Part shown: in pieces, positions 8,827-17,857 of the stretch
Layout: every line of letters begins with the position of its first letter
Position numbering within the stretch: position 1 is the first letter of the stretch
NCBI GenBank assembly: GCA_024695285.1
Contig: JAILIM010000010.1
Location: 1 to 37,289 of the forward strand
Direction: 5' to 3'
Source: Bacteroidales bacterium
GTDB taxonomy: Bacteria > Bacteroidota > Bacteroidia > Bacteroidales > UBA932
Length of the DNA stretch: 37,289 nucleotides
Program-made: the position numbers and the translations under genes
Notes under the pieces: model-generated
The model's input: only the letters and a program-made list of their open reading frames with translations
What the model was told of the DNA's origin: nothing
The model's database searches: none

Positions 8827-10629
8827 ATGAAAAAGAACATTATATTCATACTGATATCGGTCCTGCTGCTTACCGCCTGCGACAAGGCCCTGGAGCGCTA
8901 CCCCCTGAACGGACCTTCCACCGGCACCTTCCCCGCCAGCGAGGAAGAGGCGCTGAGCGGCGTACTGGTGAGCTATAAGAACCTTGCGAACAGCGAGTTG
9001 CAATACAGCAACTTCCCCAGCCGCTTCACCGACAACATCACCGATATAGGCACCCACCGCGTGGGTCTGCGCAGCTGGGACTATTTCGTCACTTCCACCA
9101 TCACCCAGACCACCAGCGACGCCACCTACCTGTATGGGCGCATCTACAAGACAGCCGGACGTATCCACCTGGTGCTCGACAAGCTGGATGCCATCAAGGA
9201 CAAGATGTCCGAAGAGACCTACAAGCAGTTCAAGGCGGAGCTCCTCTGCCTGAGAGCATACATCTACGACATGGGATGCCAGTTCTACGGCGACATTCCT
9301 TTCATCGACCACTGTCTCACGCTCGAGGACTATGCCTACGCCCGCACACCCCGGGAGCAGGTGATCGAGCGCATCCTCAAGGAAATGGACGACGACCTGC
9401 TGGAGGCCCTTCCGGTGCGCTGGGAGAAGGCCACCTGGGGCTCCTGCCGCCTGGGACGCGCCGCCGCCTACACCCTGAAAGCCCGTATCTGCCTCAACTG
9501 GGGCCGCTATGCAGATGCCGCCAAATACTCCGCCAAAGCTATGGAACTGTCCGAAGGCGTCTACAGCCTCGAACCTCTTGACTGCACCTATTATCCCAAC
9601 GCCCTCTCTGACGGCGAGCCTTCCGCCTCCAACCTGTTCGGCTTCAAGGGAGAGACCTGCGACGAGTGGATGTGGGCCATACAGTACAACAAGCTGGCCG
9701 CCTCCAACGTGCACGCGATGGTCTACACATATTCTTCCCGCGTTGCCAACGGCGCCGCCGGCTGCGGCCCTTCCCAGGCCCTCATGGACACCTTCCAGTG
9801 CACGGACGGCAAGTCGATCACGGAGTCTCCCCTCTACAGCTGGAAGGACCCCTGGAACCACAGGGATCCGCGCCTCGACCTGTTCTGCCTCCGTTCCGAC
9901 ACCCGCATCAACAATGTCGAGTACAGCACCGACCCCAATGCAAAGCAGGTCAGGGACTACAACACCGACGCAATGGTGAACAACAACGACGTCTATGGCA
10001 ACAAGAGTGAATACGGTCCCAACGGCACAAAAGGCCCAGGCGGCTACCTGTGGCGCAAGTTTGCCGACAAGGACTATTACGGCGAGACCCTCACGACCAG
10101 CTACGAAGACGACCTTGACGTGTGCATAATGCGCTACGCCGAACTGCTCCTCATCGACGCTGAAGCCAACATCGAAATGGACGGCGGCGACCTCAAGAGG
10201 GCCCAGAGCGACATCAACCAGATACGCCAGAGGGTCAAGATGCCGAAGATCACCACCCTTGACCGGGCCGAGCTCCGCAGCGCACTGCGCTACGAGCGCA
10301 CCGTCGAACTCTGCGCGGAAGGATTCCGCTGGTTCGACATACGCCGCTGGAAGCTTGACGACGGCAGGCCCCTCGCAGCCAAGGTGGTCAACGGGCCGCA
10401 GTACGCCCCGGCTTTCAAGAACAACCTCTCCAACGCCAAGCCCACCATCGACGAGAACTGGACCGTGTCCTACGATACCGCCCAGACCTGGGACGGCCAG
10501 GCGTTCAACCTCAGGGTGCTTATCAACATGCGCTTCCAGACCGGGAAGGACGAGCTCTGGCCTCTGCCTGACACGGAAATCCGCACCAACCCGGCTATCA
10601 ACCAAGAAGACCAGAACCCCGGTTATTAG
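8827..10629 (+). CDS. SusD/RagB-family nutrient-binding outer-membrane lipoprotein
   Basis: The product has 600 residues and starts 6 bp after susC. The lipoprotein signal carries LLTAC with Cys18, then the LERYPLNGPS start typical of SusD. Helical TPR-like segments follow, including KQFKAELLCLRAYIYDMG, LGRAAAYTLKARICLNWG and ELCAEGFRWFDIRRW. The C-terminus (EIRTNPAINQEDQNPGY) is the usual SusD end. It caps the SusC barrel and delivers ligand to it. Length and motif order are normal for the family. Confidence 0.96.
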   Translation: MKKNIIFILISVLLLTACDKALERYPLNGPSTGTFPASEEEALSGVLVSYKNLANSELQYSNFPSRFTDNITDIGTHRVGLRSWDYFVTSTITQTTSDATYLYGRIYKTAGRIHLVLDKLDAIKDKMSEETYKQFKAELLCLRAYIYDMGCQFYGDIPFIDHCLTLEDYAYARTPREQVIERILKEMDDDLLEALPVRWEKATWGSCRLGRAAAYTLKARICLNWGRYADAAKYSAKAMELSEGVYSLEPLDCTYYPNALSDGEPSASNLFGFKGETCDEWMWAIQYNKLAASNVHAMVYTYSSRVANGAAGCGPSQALMDTFQCTDGKSITESPLYSWKDPWNHRDPRLDLFCLRSDTRINNVEYSTDPNAKQVRDYNTDAMVNNNDVYGNKSEYGPNGTKGPGGYLWRKFADKDYYGETLTTSYEDDLDVCIMRYAELLLIDAEANIEMDGGDLKRAQSDINQIRQRVKMPKITTLDRAELRSALRYERTVELCAEGFRWFDIRRWKLDDGRPLAAKVVNGPQYAPAFKNNLSNAKPTIDENWTVSYDTAQTWDGQAFNLRVLINMRFQTGKDELWPLPDTEIRTNPAINQEDQNPGY

Positions 10630-10635
10630 TACACA

Positions 10636-12579
10636 ATGGATATGAAAAAGTATATTGCAATATTCACAGCGGCAATCTCCCTGTTTGCCGGCTGCAAAGA
10701 CTATAGCTACGAGACCTGGATTCCGGATGAGACCTTCTCCCGCACAGGTGAAGTATCTTTTCTCGCCACTTTCGAGAATCTGGAGACCAAGGCATTCATG
10801 GACGAAAAAGGCCACGGTACCTGGGACGGAGGCGACCAGATTGCGGTTGCCTGCAGCGACGGCACACTCGTGACCTTCGACCTTGACGGAACCGGCGACA
10901 CCAAGCGCGCCATCTTCAAAGGCACCGTTCCCGCAGGGAAGGAACTCGGCGGCGTGGCGGTGTATCCCGCATCCGCCGCAGTATCCTGTGACGGTGGAGC
11001 AATAAGCATCAAGGTACCCGGAAGCTACAAGGCCAGCGTGTCCGCCACCTACCCCGGAGTGATGGTCGCGGCCATCGGCAACGACTGGAACCTTGCCTTC
11101 AAACAGGCACTTGGATTCCTTAAGCTCACCATCAACAACTATCCCGCCGGCGCCACCAAAATCTTGCTGTCAAGCCCGGACGGGGCCCTGAGCGGCACTT
11201 TCAAATGCGCGGTTTCCGACATACTTGAGCGTGGCCTGCGTCCTTCCGACGCCATCGAAAAAGGCGATGCCGAGCTGCTGGTCAGCGCCGCCGGCAAAAG
11301 CGTTTATGCTTTCCTGCCCGTGCCTGCGTCAGATTATTCCGTCATCAACGCTTCGTTCCGCGACTCCAAGGGGCAGGAAGTCATCAGCCAGGCCCTGAGC
11401 GACTACTCCACCGGAGTTTCCCGTGCCGAACTGCACGATATGATCGTGGTCTGCGAAGATGTCATGGCCCCTCCGTGCCGTATCAACATAGGGGGCGACT
11501 ACAGCAACGTGAATCAGGTAGCCACGGGTATATTCGAAGGTGAATTCGAAGTGCCCGCAAGCACCAGTTTCACGGTCGAGCTCGACGGAGAGCCCTTCGG
11601 TTTCGCCACCTACTCCGGCGCAGGCGGCATCGGCACCATCACCTCCGATGCATCCGCACTCCCGGTGGCAAAGATCAAGGCGGCCGGCAAAAGCATGCGC
11701 AGCTACTATGTCAAAAGGGCACTTGGCACTTTGGCCAGCACGGCGGTTGCCAACAATCCCTTCACCGTCAACTTGGAGAGCCCCGGCAAGATGCACGTGC
11801 GCATCGACAATTCCAACCCCGCCGCTCCCAGATACAGCATCCAACTCGTAGAAGCTCCGGATCCCGCCGTCATTTTCCATGAAGACTTCGACCTATGCAC
11901 CCTTGGCGGCGACTACATAGCCCCCGCCGACGGCAACGGCCAGAAGGCGGACACCTACGACGGCTACCTTCCCGCCAGCGGCACCGTGACCCAGAACAAC
12001 GGCGGCTTCACCTTCGACTACCCCGAGGACATTTCGACTGCGCCGGAAGCCCTTCCCGCCTATATGCAGGCATACGGTCTTCAGGACTGGCACTTCGCCT
12101 ATGCCGCGGAGCGCCCGGGGGGCCTGCAGCTATGCTCCGGATCCATCGCTGGATTCATGACTACCCCTGCATTCAGCAGCATCCAGGGCAGCACCGACGC
12201 CGTGATCGAGGTCGAGATCGCCCGCTTCTCCACTTCATCCACCGATCCGGTGTACCTCATCCTGGAGAACGGAGGCACGTTCAAGTCGGGCACCATCACC
12301 CGCGACGCCTACACCGCTGCCAGCCAGGCCGGAGCCGCCTTCCCCGAGGCATCGACCGCGCTTGGCAGCTTCCAGGAGGGAGGCACCACCCTGGAACTGG
12401 CCGACGACGACTACTTCCCCCATTCCTGGAACAATGCCGACATAGACAAGCCCGTTTCGCACGTCCGCCTGGAAGCCAGCGGGCTCACGAGCGCGACAAA
12501 GTTCAAGATTGACTGCCCCAAGGGCGCAAAGAACGCCCCGCGTATATTCGTATTCGACATTAAGGTCACCAAAAAATGA
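10636..12579 (+). CDS. Surface lipoprotein with fimbrillin-like domain and predicted binding module, encoded after SusD
   Basis: The product has 647 residues (or 645 from the ATG at 10642, which gives a cleaner MKKYIAIF signal). The lipobox is LFAGC. Residues ~35-275 are fimbrillin-like: VSFLATFENLETKAFMDEKG followed by WDGGDQIAVACSDG is the usual opening of such domains. A middle beta domain (~280-415) is followed by a C-terminal region (~418-647, starting VIFHEDFDLCTLGGDY) that looks like a jelly-roll of the kind used in carbohydrate-binding or discoidin-like modules. No catalytic motif is seen. Its place directly after SusD fits a SusE/F-like surface binder. Its stop overlaps the next start as ATGA (12576-12579), indicating translational coupling to the MBL gene. 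Confidence 0.8.
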   Translation: MDMKKYIAIFTAAISLFAGCKDYSYETWIPDETFSRTGEVSFLATFENLETKAFMDEKGHGTWDGGDQIAVACSDGTLVTFDLDGTGDTKRAIFKGTVPAGKELGGVAVYPASAAVSCDGGAISIKVPGSYKASVSATYPGVMVAAIGNDWNLAFKQALGFLKLTINNYPAGATKILLSSPDGALSGTFKCAVSDILERGLRPSDAIEKGDAELLVSAAGKSVYAFLPVPASDYSVINASFRDSKGQEVISQALSDYSTGVSRAELHDMIVVCEDVMAPPCRINIGGDYSNVNQVATGIFEGEFEVPASTSFTVELDGEPFGFATYSGAGGIGTITSDASALPVAKIKAAGKSMRSYYVKRALGTLASTAVANNPFTVNLESPGKMHVRIDNSNPAAPRYSIQLVEAPDPAVIFHEDFDLCTLGGDYIAPADGNGQKADTYDGYLPASGTVTQNNGGFTFDYPEDISTAPEALPAYMQAYGLQDWHFAYAAERPGGLQLCSGSIAGFMTTPAFSSIQGSTDAVIEVEIARFSTSSTDPVYLILENGGTFKSGTITRDAYTAASQAGAAFPEASTALGSFQEGGTTLELADDDYFPHSWNNADIDKPVSHVRLEASGLTSATKFKIDCPKGAKNAPRIFVFDIKVTKK

Positions 12580-13757
12580 CGCTTCTGCTGAGCCTCCTCG
12601 TGGCCGCGGCCGTATCGGTGGGATCCCCCCTGCCTCCCTGGCAGGAGGGGTGCCTCGATATCCACGCCATCAACTCCGGCCGCGGGGAGTGCACTTTCTT
12701 CATACTCCCCGACGGCACCACCATGCTGGTGGACGCCGGGGAATATGTGGCCGGCAAGTCCTCCAAGAATACTCCGGTACCACAGAAGCCAGACTCCTTT
12801 ACCCGCCCTTCAGATGTCTATGTACGTTACATCAGGCATTTCATGCCGGCCCCAAGCAAGGGCGCGCTCGATTATGCCGTGATCACCCACTACCACATAG
12901 ACCACGTCGGCAAGCAGGAAAAGGATATGCAGCCAGACCCTGTGAGAGGATACGTTCTCACGGGAATATCCGCCGTGGAGGCCGAAATTCCCATACGGCA
13001 GTTCATAGACAGGGCCTGGCCCCGTTATGAAGAATCCCTTCTGGAGAGCTCTTCCAAGGGGATTGACTTCTATCCGGAATTCGTGCGCTATGCCTGCAAA
13101 CATGACGGCATGAAGGCTGAGGCCATGGAAGTCGGCTCCCGGAAGCAGTTGCGCCTGCGGCACCACCCCTGCCGTTACCGGAATTTCAGCATATTAAATT
13201 ATGCGGCGAGCGGCATCATCTGGGACGGCAGCAAGAAGGCCGACGTCTATGAAGGCAAGAAGATGCGCGAAAACGGCGCATCCTGCTGTTTCCTTCTGAG
13301 CTACGGCGACTTCGATTACTACACGGGAGGAGACGCCGGGGGCAATACCGAGGTTGAAGTGCCAGTGGCCCGTGCCATCGGGCGGCCGATTGAAGCCATG
13401 AAGGCCAACCACCACCTTTCCTACTACACGATGAAGGACGAGACCATGCGCATCCTGCAGCCGGAGGTGATCGTGACCCAGGGATTCACCGTCCGCGACA
13501 TTCAGCCGGACTACACCATCGTGGACCGCATCCTTTCCGACGAACTGTACCCGGGGCGCAAGTATATGTACTTCACCAACCTGGGACAGCAGCAGCTGGA
13601 GGCCCACAAGGACGTGTATTCCCGCGCCGCCGGCATTGGCGGACACGTGGTGATCCGCGTGATGCCAGGGGGTAAAGAATATTTTGTATATTTGTTGGAT
13701 GACACTGATTTTGAATACCGCATAATTTCCGTACACGGACCTTTCAGATGCAAATGA
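12576..13757 (+). CDS. Exported ComEC-type metallo-beta-lactamase-fold hydrolase, stand-alone form
   Basis: The product has 393 residues and is the smallest of the five MBL proteins: an N-terminal hydrophobic signal (~1-16, no lipobox Cys) joined directly to the MBL domain. Motifs are LDIHAINSGRGECTFFILP (27-45), DGTTMLVDAGE, the metal motif HYHIDH (105-110), GGDAGG (251-256), MKANHH (275-280) and the C-terminal GGHVVIRVMPGG block ending GPFRCK. It lacks the fimbrillin domain of its relatives, so it is probably periplasmic or released rather than anchored. It overlaps both neighbours by ATGA junctions, which places it firmly in the Sus operon. The reaction is unknown; the ComEC-like domain makes phosphodiester or other hydrolysis possible. 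Confidence 0.88.
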   Translation: MTLLLSLLVAAAVSVGSPLPPWQEGCLDIHAINSGRGECTFFILPDGTTMLVDAGEYVAGKSSKNTPVPQKPDSFTRPSDVYVRYIRHFMPAPSKGALDYAVITHYHIDHVGKQEKDMQPDPVRGYVLTGISAVEAEIPIRQFIDRAWPRYEESLLESSSKGIDFYPEFVRYACKHDGMKAEAMEVGSRKQLRLRHHPCRYRNFSILNYAASGIIWDGSKKADVYEGKKMRENGASCCFLLSYGDFDYYTGGDAGGNTEVEVPVARAIGRPIEAMKANHHLSYYTMKDETMRILQPEVIVTQGFTVRDIQPDYTIVDRILSDELYPGRKYMYFTNLGQQQLEAHKDVYSRAAGIGGHVVIRVMPGGKEYFVYLLDDTDFEYRIISVHGPFRCK

Positions 13758-15094
13758 AACGCTTCATAACAGGGCAGCAGGAGGCTAAGGCCCCCAGGCC
13801 CATAAAACCAAGATCAAAGGGCCTGGGGGCCTTAGCCTCCTGCTGCCTGACAGTGCTGGCACTGTTTGCCTCCTGCAAGCCGGCAGACAATCCCGACAAT
13901 CCCGGAAAGCAGGAGACCAGGCTCCCTTCCGATTCGGAAGTGGGCAAGGCGCTCCCCGCCTGGGCTGAAGGCTGGCTGGACATCCACACCATCAGCACCG
14001 GCCGTGGAGAGTGCACATTCTTCATAATGCCGGACGGCACCACGATGATCATCGACGCCGGCGAGACCGTGACCTCGACCTCTTCGCCCGTATCGGTGGC
14101 CCAGAGGCCAGACGCAGGCACACGCCCCTATTTCACGCAGGGCCGCTACATGAAGCATTTCCTGGAGGCCACGGGGCACAACTACCTGGACTATGCCGTG
14201 ATGAGCCATTTCCACATCGACCACTACGGCACCCCCGGCGGCAAGGGCTTCACCAAGAGTGCCGAGGGATACACCCTCACCGGAATGATGGCCCTCTACA
14301 TCACCCTTCCCTACAAGAAGATGCTCGACCGTGCGTGGGGCGCCGACGACCCCGAATACGACTTCATAGCCAAGAGCGGCAAAGACTACAGCTCCGGCAC
14401 CGTGGGCGACTACACCAACTTCGTCAAGTATGCGACTTCCAAAAAGGGTTTGACGATGGAGCGCTTCAAGGCAGGCACCGACCAGCAGCTGAAGCTCTGC
14501 TACAACGCCGCCAAGTATCCTTCGTTCAAGATATTCAACTACGCGGTCAACGGCGAGTACTGGAACGGCGGGGCCTTGGTCGACGCCTATGGAAGCTCCA
14601 TTCCCGCAGAGAACGGCAACTCCTGCATTTCGCTCATAAGTTACGGAAAATTCGACTACTACACTGCGGGCGACGCCGGCGGCAACACCAAGATGGCGGT
14701 GCCTGTGGCCAAAGTTATCGGACGCCCCATAGAGGCAATGAAAGCAGACCACCATATGTCGGTGAACTGCCTGCCGCAGGAGCAGATGAGCATACTCCAG
14801 CCGCGCGTGGTCGTGACCCAAAGCTTCGCCCAGCGCACCGACCAGCCCATGCTGAGCACAGTGGAAGCGCTTCTCGACCACAAATACTACGACGGAGACG
14901 TGTCCCTGTATTTCACCTGCATAGACCCGGTGATTTCCTCGCCGAATGCCAATCTCTACGACCGCTGCCACATCAACGGCCACGTGGTGATACGCGTGGA
15001 GCCGGGTGGAGACCGCTTCTGGGTGTTCCAGCTGGACGACACCAACAACTTCTACAAGGTCAAGTCCGTGGAAGGACCCATTGAATGCAAATGA
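13754..15094 (+). CDS. Lipoprotein metallo-beta-lactamase-fold hydrolase with a palindrome inside its signal-peptide coding region
   Basis: ATG 13754 overlaps the previous stop (ATGA) and gives 446 residues; the ATG at 13748 is also possible. The N-terminus is unusual: MKRFI, then ~26 residues encoded by an inverted repeat, then LTVLALFASC with Cys41 as the lipidation site. The signal peptide is therefore long (~40) with an extended charged n-region. The MBL domain starts near residue 67 (ALPAWAEGWLDIHTISTGRGE), with HFHIDH (152-157), AGDAGG, MKADHH and a C-terminal block ending GPIECK. It is a close paralogue of the preceding gene, so the two probably arose by tandem duplication. It is predicted to be membrane-anchored. 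Confidence 0.87.
   Translation: MKRFITGQQEAKAPRPIKPRSKGLGALASCCLTVLALFASCKPADNPDNPGKQETRLPSDSEVGKALPAWAEGWLDIHTISTGRGECTFFIMPDGTTMIIDAGETVTSTSSPVSVAQRPDAGTRPYFTQGRYMKHFLEATGHNYLDYAVMSHFHIDHYGTPGGKGFTKSAEGYTLTGMMALYITLPYKKMLDRAWGADDPEYDFIAKSGKDYSSGTVGDYTNFVKYATSKKGLTMERFKAGTDQQLKLCYNAAKYPSFKIFNYAVNGEYWNGGALVDAYGSSIPAENGNSCISLISYGKFDYYTAGDAGGNTKMAVPVAKVIGRPIEAMKADHHMSVNCLPQEQMSILQPRVVVTQSFAQRTDQPMLSTVEALLDHKYYDGDVSLYFTCIDPVISSPNANLYDRCHINGHVVIRVEPGGDRFWVFQLDDTNNFYKVKSVEGPIECK
13773..13847. repeat. Perfect 29-bp inverted repeat (REP/MITE-like) within a coding region
   Basis: The arms 13773-13801 and 13819-13847 are perfectly complementary over 29 bases, with a 17-base loop (13802-13818). The core is AGGCTAAGGCCCCCAGGCCC. 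The element lies in frame inside the MBL lipoprotein gene and encodes part of its signal peptide. Its structure suggests a small palindromic mobile sequence. No second copy was seen in this window. Confidence 0.9.
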
Positions 15095-15115
15095 CACATG
15101 ATAAATATAATGCTT

Positions 15116-15253
15116 ATGAAGAAAAAACTGATGACTTACTCAGCTCCGCAGACTTGCTGTGAAGCTGTAGAAGGCGACTTCGGTCTCTGTCAGGCCAGCG
15201 CCTCCGATTTCGAAACCCCCACAAGCGTAGATGACCTCACCTGGTCTGACTAG
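15116..15253 (+). CDS. Short Cys-containing peptide, copy 1 of 3 (45 residues)
   Basis: ATG 15116 (MKKKLMTY...) to TAG 15251-15253; an in-frame ATG at 15110 is also available. It contains Y8-x2-P11, C14, C15, and L24-C25-Q26-A27-S28, and ends in an acidic tail with W43. It aligns without gaps to the 44-residue peptide at 24194, with 20 of 44 positions identical. It has no recognisable domain, signal peptide or membrane span. It sits 21 bp after an MBL gene and 24 bp before a GLUG-repeat lipoprotein gene. Short Bacteroidota peptides of the general form K-K-x-Y-x2-P are familiar, but I know of no established function for them. A secreted signal or a precursor peptide is possible. Confidence 0.72.
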   Translation: MKKKLMTYSAPQTCCEAVEGDFGLCQASASDFETPTSVDDLTWSD

Positions 15254-15277
15254 TGTAACTGAAAAAACTGAAGAAAG

Positions 15278-17731
15278 ATGAAAAAGTTAGCAAAGTATAT
15301 GCTGGTCGCAGCGGCCGCACTCGCCGCTTTCGCATGTAACAAGGAAGCCGGAATCGAGGCTCCTTCCATGAAGACAGGCACCATTGTCTTCACCGCCACC
15401 CTTGACGACGCCGTCAAGGCAACTCTCAATGAATACAAGGTTTGCTGGGAAGAAGGCGACCAGATCGCCGTCCACAACGGCACTTCCTGGGCCGTATCCT
15501 CCGTCCTGAGCGATGCCGACATCGAGGCTGACGGACGCACCGCCACCTTTGCCGTGGATATCGCCGCTGCCGCCTCCTACACTCTCGTGTATCCCGCTTC
15601 AGCGGTTTCGGACGCCACCCTTCCGACCGACGCACCTGCAGGAAGCATAATGCTTTCCCTGCCCGCCCGTCAGGTAATTCCTGCCGGCAAGTGCGTGGAT
15701 CCCGCTGCCCTCGTGCAGATAGCCACCAGCACCGAACCCACCAAGGTGAGTTTCAAGAACGCTACTTCCCTTGTGGAATTCAAGGCCCCCGAAAGCGGAA
15801 TCAGCGCCGTGGGCATAGAGGCCTTCAGCGCAAGCGGCTCCTCCATCAAGATTATCGGCAACGCCCCCGTGCTTGCCGAGCCCGCAGCCGTTGCCGGCTC
15901 CGCTCCTAAACTGACCGTGAAGGCCGATTTCGCTGCCGGACAGAGCTATTTCGCAGTGGTATGGCCCCAGGAGAACGTCGGTTCCATCCTTTTCTGCTTC
16001 AGCAAGGGTTCAGCCAAGGCCGGACGCCTCGGCACTTCCGCAGCCGGCTTCCAGCTTCCCGTCAGCGGGGGCAAGAAGTTCGAAGACTTCGGCACCCTGA
16101 GCTGGCTCGAAACGATCAGTTCCAAGGCCGATCTCGACCGCTGGGCACAGATATCCGACTTCTATGAGGAAGGCGAGACCGTGGCCCTCGGCGCCGATAT
16201 CGACTACGAAGGCGGCACCTGGACTCCCGTGAACGGCAATGCCAACAGCGACCACTTTGCCGGTGTCTTCGACGGCGCAGGCCACTCCATCTACAATATC
16301 GTGATCGAAGGCAACGGAGAGTTCCCCGGCTTCTTCTCCACCCTCGCATCCGAGAACAAGATTCTCCGCGTCAAGGACCTCACCCTCGGACGCGACGGAG
16401 ATGCCAGCACCTGTCTTATCACAGGCACTGCCATTGAGAACGCAGGCGTACTGGCCGGCAGGATCAAGAACACCATCATCCAGAACATCACCAACAACGT
16501 CCCCGTTGTCTTCGAAGCAACACCTGCATCCGGCACACCGGTATTCGGCGGCATTACAGGCCGCTCGATGGAGAACTGCGACATCATTGGCTGCACCAAC
16601 AACGCCCCCGTCGTGTGCAACAACAACATAGCTGCAACTTACTTCGGTGGTATTGTCGGCACAATCTATGACCGCACAAATATCGAAAGTTGCACCAACA
16701 ACGGAAGGGTGGCACGTGATGTCCAGGCAGCATCCGGCAAAGTCAACTGCTTCGGCGGCATCATCGGCCGTACAGGCAACACCACGGACCGCTGCTTCAT
16801 CAAGGACTGCATCAATACCGGCACTATAGAAACTACCGTCAACGTCAAGGCCAGCCAGATGTATTTCGGCGGCATAGGAGGCATGGACGGCAGTGTGCCT
16901 GACGGTTCGTCCGAAACGAACCTCTACGTGGGATTCTGCACCAACTCCGGTGAGATCAACGGTTTCAACCAGAGCACAGCCTCATATGTAGCCGCAGGCG
17001 GCATCATGGGTCGTCTTTCCAACTACTCGATGGTTGAGTTCTGCAACAACCTTGGTTCCGTGACCAAAACAGGCAATCACTCGATCGAAGGTTGTTATGG
17101 CGGAATTCTGGGGATGGTTTCCTCAGCGGATGCAATCGTAAAGGAATGCGTCAACGGAGCCGCTGACGACGACACCAAGGGAATCGTGACCGACGCCGTG
17201 CAGACCACCAGCAAGAACCAGAGGATAGGCGGAATCGTAGGCTTCGCGCAGAGGGGCAATTTTGATTTCTGCACCAACTACGCCCTCGTGCACTCCACGT
17301 CCACCCAGAACAAGGTCTATGTGGGCGGCATCGCAGGCAACAGCACAATCGGCCTTATCAAGGGATGCGCATGCTACGGCGACGTGATCGTTGAAAACGA
17401 AGCCACGGACACCCGTACGGCCGGCGGTATTATCGGCCTGCAGAACGGCAGCAGCAGCGAGGTCGCGACCGGAGAGGGTTGCATCGTAAAGTGCAACGTC
17501 AGCAGCGGCGTGCCCGGTGATGCGGGCCTTGTGGTCGGCCGCTTCTCCAACAGCGTGCCCGCTGTCTGGGGAAGTTCCTCCGAACCTGTGGTCATCATGG
17601 CGGGCTGCACCCTCAACGGAGCGGCCGCCACCTCGAGCAACTTCGAGTCCATGCTGGCCGGCTCCTCCTACGGCATTACCGCCTCCGGCGTTGCCAGTGG
17701 CAACAACACCATCTGGGCAAAGTTCCAATAA
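15278..17731 (+). CDS. Fimbrillin-like / GLUG-repeat beta-helix surface lipoprotein (copy 1)
   Basis: The product has 817 residues. The lipoprotein signal ends LAAFAC (Cys20). The fimbrillin-like domain (~25-270) has the usual VFTATLDDAVKATLNEYKV and WEEGDQIAVHNG opening. From ~275 the sequence enters a region of short repeats with GVFDGAGHSIYNI, then many units of the type C-T-N-N-G and FGGI(V/I)G, which resemble GLUG motifs of beta-helix proteins. The end reads GITASGVASGNNTIWAKFQ. No catalytic residues are apparent, and it is probably an adhesin or surface scaffold. It is paralogous along its whole length to the gene at 24339, and each copy is preceded by a related short peptide gene. Confidence 0.85.
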   Translation: MKKLAKYMLVAAAALAAFACNKEAGIEAPSMKTGTIVFTATLDDAVKATLNEYKVCWEEGDQIAVHNGTSWAVSSVLSDADIEADGRTATFAVDIAAAASYTLVYPASAVSDATLPTDAPAGSIMLSLPARQVIPAGKCVDPAALVQIATSTEPTKVSFKNATSLVEFKAPESGISAVGIEAFSASGSSIKIIGNAPVLAEPAAVAGSAPKLTVKADFAAGQSYFAVVWPQENVGSILFCFSKGSAKAGRLGTSAAGFQLPVSGGKKFEDFGTLSWLETISSKADLDRWAQISDFYEEGETVALGADIDYEGGTWTPVNGNANSDHFAGVFDGAGHSIYNIVIEGNGEFPGFFSTLASENKILRVKDLTLGRDGDASTCLITGTAIENAGVLAGRIKNTIIQNITNNVPVVFEATPASGTPVFGGITGRSMENCDIIGCTNNAPVVCNNNIAATYFGGIVGTIYDRTNIESCTNNGRVARDVQAASGKVNCFGGIIGRTGNTTDRCFIKDCINTGTIETTVNVKASQMYFGGIGGMDGSVPDGSSETNLYVGFCTNSGEINGFNQSTASYVAAGGIMGRLSNYSMVEFCNNLGSVTKTGNHSIEGCYGGILGMVSSADAIVKECVNGAADDDTKGIVTDAVQTTSKNQRIGGIVGFAQRGNFDFCTNYALVHSTSTQNKVYVGGIAGNSTIGLIKGCACYGDVIVENEATDTRTAGGIIGLQNGSSSEVATGEGCIVKCNVSSGVPGDAGLVVGRFSNSVPAVWGSSSEPVVIMAGCTLNGAAATSSNFESMLAGSSYGITASGVASGNNTIWAKFQ

Positions 17732-17738
17732 AACATAT

Positions 17739-17818
17739 GGTGCCCAGTAACTCACATCATATCAGCTACTTACGCTTTTTGCCTGCATGGAAAAACGTGC
17801 AGGCAAAAGCTGTAAGTG
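17739..17818. repeat. REP-like hairpin element, copy A
   Basis: This ~80-bp element begins GGTGCCCAGTAACTC and contains a 20-base imperfect hairpin: ACTTACGCTTTTTGCCTGCA at 17768-17787 pairs with 17798-17817. It closely matches copy C at 27962, including the unpaired left part, in the same orientation. It lies between two operons directly after a stop codon and could also act as a terminator. The matching element next to the transposase gene suggests it was moved by that enzyme or a relative. Confidence 0.82.
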
Positions 17819-17857
17819 ATTGATAACCAAAGAGAAAGCGGGCACCGGCAGAACGCG

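Noticed and set aside
6325..10815. Very long open frames on the minus strand opposite susC and susD (over 700 codons each)
   Set aside because: They lie wholly opposite genes with clear family motifs, their compositions are rich in Gly, Val and Ala with no domains, and such frames are expected in high-G+C DNA with strong third-position bias.
13773..13847. Palindrome as a transcription terminator
   Set aside because: It has no T-run after the stem and lies inside an intact reading frame coupled to the gene before it.
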